Assembly: GCF_000024945.1 (NCBI RefSeq)
Contig: NC_013520.1
Span: forward strand, 234,001-298,000
DNA: 64,000 nt
Source of the DNA: Veillonella parvula DSM 2008
GTDB lineage: Bacteria > Bacillota > Negativicutes > Veillonellales > Veillonellaceae
Reading direction: 5' to 3'
In this document: piece after piece, positions 61,634 through 64,000 of the stretch
Layout: each line of letters opens with the position of its first letter
How positions within the stretch are numbered: position 1 is the stretch's first letter
Translations under genes and position numbers: made by a program
The notes under the pieces: generated by a model
The model's input: the letters and a program-made list of their open reading frames with translations, nothing else
The model's database searches: none
What the model was told of the DNA's origin: nothing

Positions 61634-62964
61634 TTCATATTTGCACCTTTACGCACATAGAACCAGTAGCACACAGATACAGTTACAAGGTTGAACGCAA
61701 GTAATACAGCAAAGGCTGGGTGAATATTGCCGAACATGGAATATACAAAGCCAAAAATCTTAGGTGTAATGAAGGCACCGTATGAAGCTACAGCGGCTAC
61801 GAAACCTGTAATTAAAGAGGAGAGCAATGGATTGCCAAATACGTGTGGAATCATACGGAATGTTGCACCGGTAGCAAAACCACAGCATACAAAGGTTAAT
61901 ACGGACATTGCAAAGAAGAATGGGAAGTTGTGCATATCTACACCAACTGCAATTAATGCGGTAGATGCACATAAGCCGATAAGACTAATAAAGGTAACTT
62001 TTGTACCACTATTGATTTTATCTGCTAACCAACCACCCACAGGACGAAGGGCACCTGCTACGAGTGGACCTATAAATGCGATGGAAGCAAATGGAATTTC
62101 AGGGAATTCTTTGCCTACTAATAGACCAAGTGCTGCTGCGTAACCAGAGAATGCACCGAAAGAACATGTATAGAGCAATGTTAACGCCCATGTGTGCTTG
62201 TTACCAAAGATTTGTACGAGGTTTTTAGGATTTGGTTTTTCTAGAGGTAGGTTATCCATGAAGCGAGTCATCAATGCAAGGATAACAACAAGAGGTACAA
62301 CCCACATGAAAGCTGCATTAGCTAGATATACTGCGTTACCCTTAATAATTGTTGGCGTTACACCAAATACACTACCTAAAGCCGCAGATCCCATAGCAAA
62401 TGGAGCTAGGAAGTAGATTACAGAAATGCCAAGATTACCAACGCCACCGTTGATACCAAGAGCTGTGCCTTTTTCAGATTTAGGGAAGAAGTTACCAATG
62501 TATGCCATAGAGGATGAGAAGTTGCCACCTGCTAAACCGATAAGGGCTGTTAAAATCATAAATGTCGCATAAGAAGTTGTTGTATCTTGTACAGCAAAGC
62601 CGAGCCACACAACAGGAACTAATAAGATAATTGTGGAAATAAATGTCCAGTTTTTACCGCCTAACAGTGCTGGCATGTATGTGTATACAAATCGCAATGT
62701 GGCACCTACTAGGCCTGGTAAGGCAGCCAATGTAAATAATTGATCAGTAGTAAAGTTAAATCCAGCGCTATTTAGCTGAGCCGCAATGGTTGCCCATAAG
62801 TACCAAACACAGAATGAAAGTGTTAAGGCAATAGTGGATATAACGAGGTTTTGTTTAGCAATTTTTTTGCCAAACTTTTCCCAAAATTCCGGATTCTCCG
62901 GTTGCCAATTAGCCACGATTTCGCTGCGGCTTGCACCTACTTGAGGCATTTTTAGTTCGTTCAT
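61627..62964 (-). CDS. narK: NarK-type nitrate/nitrite transporter (MFS)
   Basis: This 445-residue major facilitator has about twelve membrane helices. The nitrate-signature region 'GLAGGNFSSSMAYIGNFFPKSEKGTALGINGGVGNLG' is present, as are an arginine in helix 2 ('GATLRFVYTY') and one in helix 8 ('GALRPVGGWLAD'), the residues that bind the anion in NarK. It moves nitrate in or nitrite out. The N-terminal ~40 residues are cytoplasmic. AAGGAG selects the ATG at 62964. It is divergent from a Crp/Fnr-family gene, likely its regulator. Confidence 0.88.
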   Translation of the reverse strand: MNELKMPQVGASRSEIVANWQPENPEFWEKFGKKIAKQNLVISTIALTLSFCVWYLWATIAAQLNSAGFNFTTDQLFTLAALPGLVGATLRFVYTYMPALLGGKNWTFISTIILLVPVVWLGFAVQDTTTSYATFMILTALIGLAGGNFSSSMAYIGNFFPKSEKGTALGINGGVGNLGISVIYFLAPFAMGSAALGSVFGVTPTIIKGNAVYLANAAFMWVVPLVVILALMTRFMDNLPLEKPNPKNLVQIFGNKHTWALTLLYTCSFGAFSGYAAALGLLVGKEFPEIPFASIAFIGPLVAGALRPVGGWLADKINSGTKVTFISLIGLCASTALIAVGVDMHNFPFFFAMSVLTFVCCGFATGATFRMIPHVFGNPLLSSLITGFVAAVASYGAFITPKIFGFVYSMFGNIHPAFAVLLAFNLVTVSVCYWFYVRKGANMNV

Positions 62965-63136
62965 TTTGAACTTCTCCTTACTGTAACAACTATACACGTA
63001 GACAAGAAAAATATATAAGATTATATATAATATATATATATATAAATAGTAAAATCTAAAGAATTTCCATAGAAAGCATTCGATTTACTTACAAAACTGC
63101 GTTATAATTATTGTAGCATTAATATTTTTCAATGTC

Positions 63137-63194
63137 TTACATCACAGATATATTATATAGTGTAATTTTTTTTGTGAATGTGATGTAAAACACA
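63137..63194. promoter_or_regulatory. Palindromic sites in the narK-crp/fnr gap
   Basis: TTACATCAC (63137-63145) and GTGATGTAA (63180-63188) are perfect inverted copies 34 bases apart. The second overlaps TGTG-N8-CACA (63179-63194), a Crp/Fnr-like half-site arrangement. They sit between the divergent transporter and regulator genes. The rest of 62965-63325 is AT-rich, including a TATATA run near 63018-63045. Confidence 0.5.
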
Positions 63195-63325
63195 CATATT
63201 CTGAAATTAATAAGTTATAATAATCATATATATACGAAAAAGTATATAGTATACGTACTTTTACTATAAATAGATTAGTATAACTAATGGATTTTGTTAT
63301 AAAAGTACTGTGGAGTGATAATGGT

Positions 63326-64000
63326 ATGGATCAAAAATTAATTAACCAATTGCTTGCTTTGCCGGGTGAGGAACTACATCTTAAAAAAGGTGATTTTCTC
63401 TTCCGTGAGGGGGACAAGGCAGAATACTTTTACGTAGTAGTAAAAGGTAGAATGAGCATTAAGAAGTTCGAAGCTAGCGGGCACATTTTTGCGTTGCGTT
63501 TAGTAGGGCCGAATAATGTAATTGGTGAGGTTCCGTTGTATGAGGAGAACACTAGAACATATGTGTTCAACGCCATTGCTCGGGAGGATTGCTCTGTTTA
63601 TTGTATACGCTATGATGTGTTGGAAGGGGCTATTGCAAAAGACCATTCATTGGCTATTGCAATGATGAAAATCTACACTTTACATATGCGTCGTCAACAG
63701 GCAAAATACCGGGACTTGCTACTTTACGGCAAGAAGGGAGCATTCTATTCTACCTTGTTGCGCTTAGCCAATAGTTATGGTGTAAAGCGCGAGGATGGTA
63801 TCTTTATTGATATTGCCCTAACAAATCAAGAATTGGCTGAGTTTGCTGCCACATCAAGAGAAAGTTTAAATCGCATGTTAAGTGAGTTACGTAAGTTAGG
63901 CTATGTAGCCTATGACAAACACCATCTAGTAATCTGTGATTTTGACGCTTTAATCGGATTACTTGATTTAGAGGTTGATAGTATTGACCCTAATATTAGT
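63326..64000 (+). CDS. Crp/Fnr-family regulator, truncated by the window end
   Basis: 225 codons are visible without a stop, so the gene runs off the window. The N-terminal cyclic-nucleotide-binding-like barrel reads 'LHLKKGDFLFREGDKAEYFYVVVKGRMSI' and 'NVIGEVPLYEE'. The C-terminal winged HTH reads 'LTNQELAEFAATSRESLNRMLSELRKLGYV', typical of the family. The N-terminal cysteine cluster of oxygen-sensing Fnr is missing, so it is not an Fe-S Fnr; a Dnr/NarR/Crp-like effector is possible. The ATG at 63321 leads to an early stop, so 63326 is the start. Divergent from narK, whose expression it may control. Confidence 0.88.
   Translation, partial: MDQKLINQLLALPGEELHLKKGDFLFREGDKAEYFYVVVKGRMSIKKFEASGHIFALRLVGPNNVIGEVPLYEENTRTYVFNAIAREDCSVYCIRYDVLEGAIAKDHSLAIAMMKIYTLHMRRQQAKYRDLLLYGKKGAFYSTLLRLANSYGVKREDGIFIDIALTNQELAEFAATSRESLNRMLSELRKLGYVAYDKHHLVICDFDALIGLLDLEVDSIDPNIS

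Noticed and set aside
1..64000. tRNA, rRNA, CRISPR arrays and complete insertion sequences
   Set aside because: I saw no tRNA-like sequence, rRNA, regularly spaced CRISPR repeats or transposase gene anywhere in the window.

Overview
The window looks like a chromosomal segment of a diderm Firmicute of the class Negativicutes, most likely Veillonella. The basis is gene content: a T-box-controlled ileS in a low-GC genome, two TonB C-terminal-domain proteins (implying an outer membrane), an anaerobic nickel CO dehydrogenase, an ATP-type PEP carboxykinase, a coproporphyrin-type haem gene set, a NarK-type transporter next to a Crp/Fnr regulator, and a B12-riboswitch-controlled corrinoid uptake operon. 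The genus is inferred from content and codon style; no rRNA is present to confirm it.

Layout. 1-6360 is an AT-rich accessory block: a DUF805 protein, an Xre-type regulator behind two 21-bp-periodic repeat arrays, then a compact candidate RiPP cluster (28-aa peptide, CPBP-type membrane protease, small membrane protein, ABC exporter, SPASM radical SAM maturase, small winged-helix protein). 6430-18900 is core: T-box + ileS, a Sel1/TPR-like protein, an amino-acid binding lipoprotein, an M20 amidohydrolase, a HAD phosphatase, ferredoxin, an aldo/keto reductase, guaA. 18900-30750 is a second AT-rich accessory block inserted behind guaA: a four-gene operon coupling a histidine kinase with a second GHKL ATPase domain, a receiver-domain protein, a C5 DNA methyltransferase and an AspBHI-like/Mrr-fold nuclease; then small immunity-like genes with a duplicated and broken copy, a methyltransferase, a DUF2971 protein and two GNAT acetyltransferases.

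30930-40930 is metal and cofactor uptake: a cobalamin riboswitch with terminator ahead of two tandem paralogous binding lipoproteins, a permease and an ATPase; a convergent Zn/Mn TroA-type ABC operon whose last permease carries a C-terminal winged helix; a 31-aa peptide gene; and two mini TonB-C proteins. 41099-51100 holds metabolic and regulatory genes: a DUF438/PAS protein, pckA, a LysR regulator, CooS with a very His-rich N-terminus, a UlaG-like hydrolase divergent from a TetR regulator, and a secreted protein. 51100-61320 holds bioB behind a BirA-type operator, the YhaO/YhaN repair nuclease pair, and haem genes hemE-cpfC-cgoX followed by chdC, which make haem through coproporphyrin. 61400-61605 is an unusual inverted-repeat element that could be a rod-like RNA or a MITE. 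The window ends with narK and the 5' part of a divergent Crp/Fnr regulator.

Most interesting parts: the sensor-kinase-linked restriction-modification operon, the candidate RiPP cluster with an unannotated precursor, the His-rich CooS fusion, the permease/winged-helix fusion, the duplicated immunity-like array, and several repeat or palindrome structures (21-bp-periodic arrays, a dispersed nested palindrome, the 61.4-61.6 kb element). All coordinates and motifs were read by eye; no database search was run.
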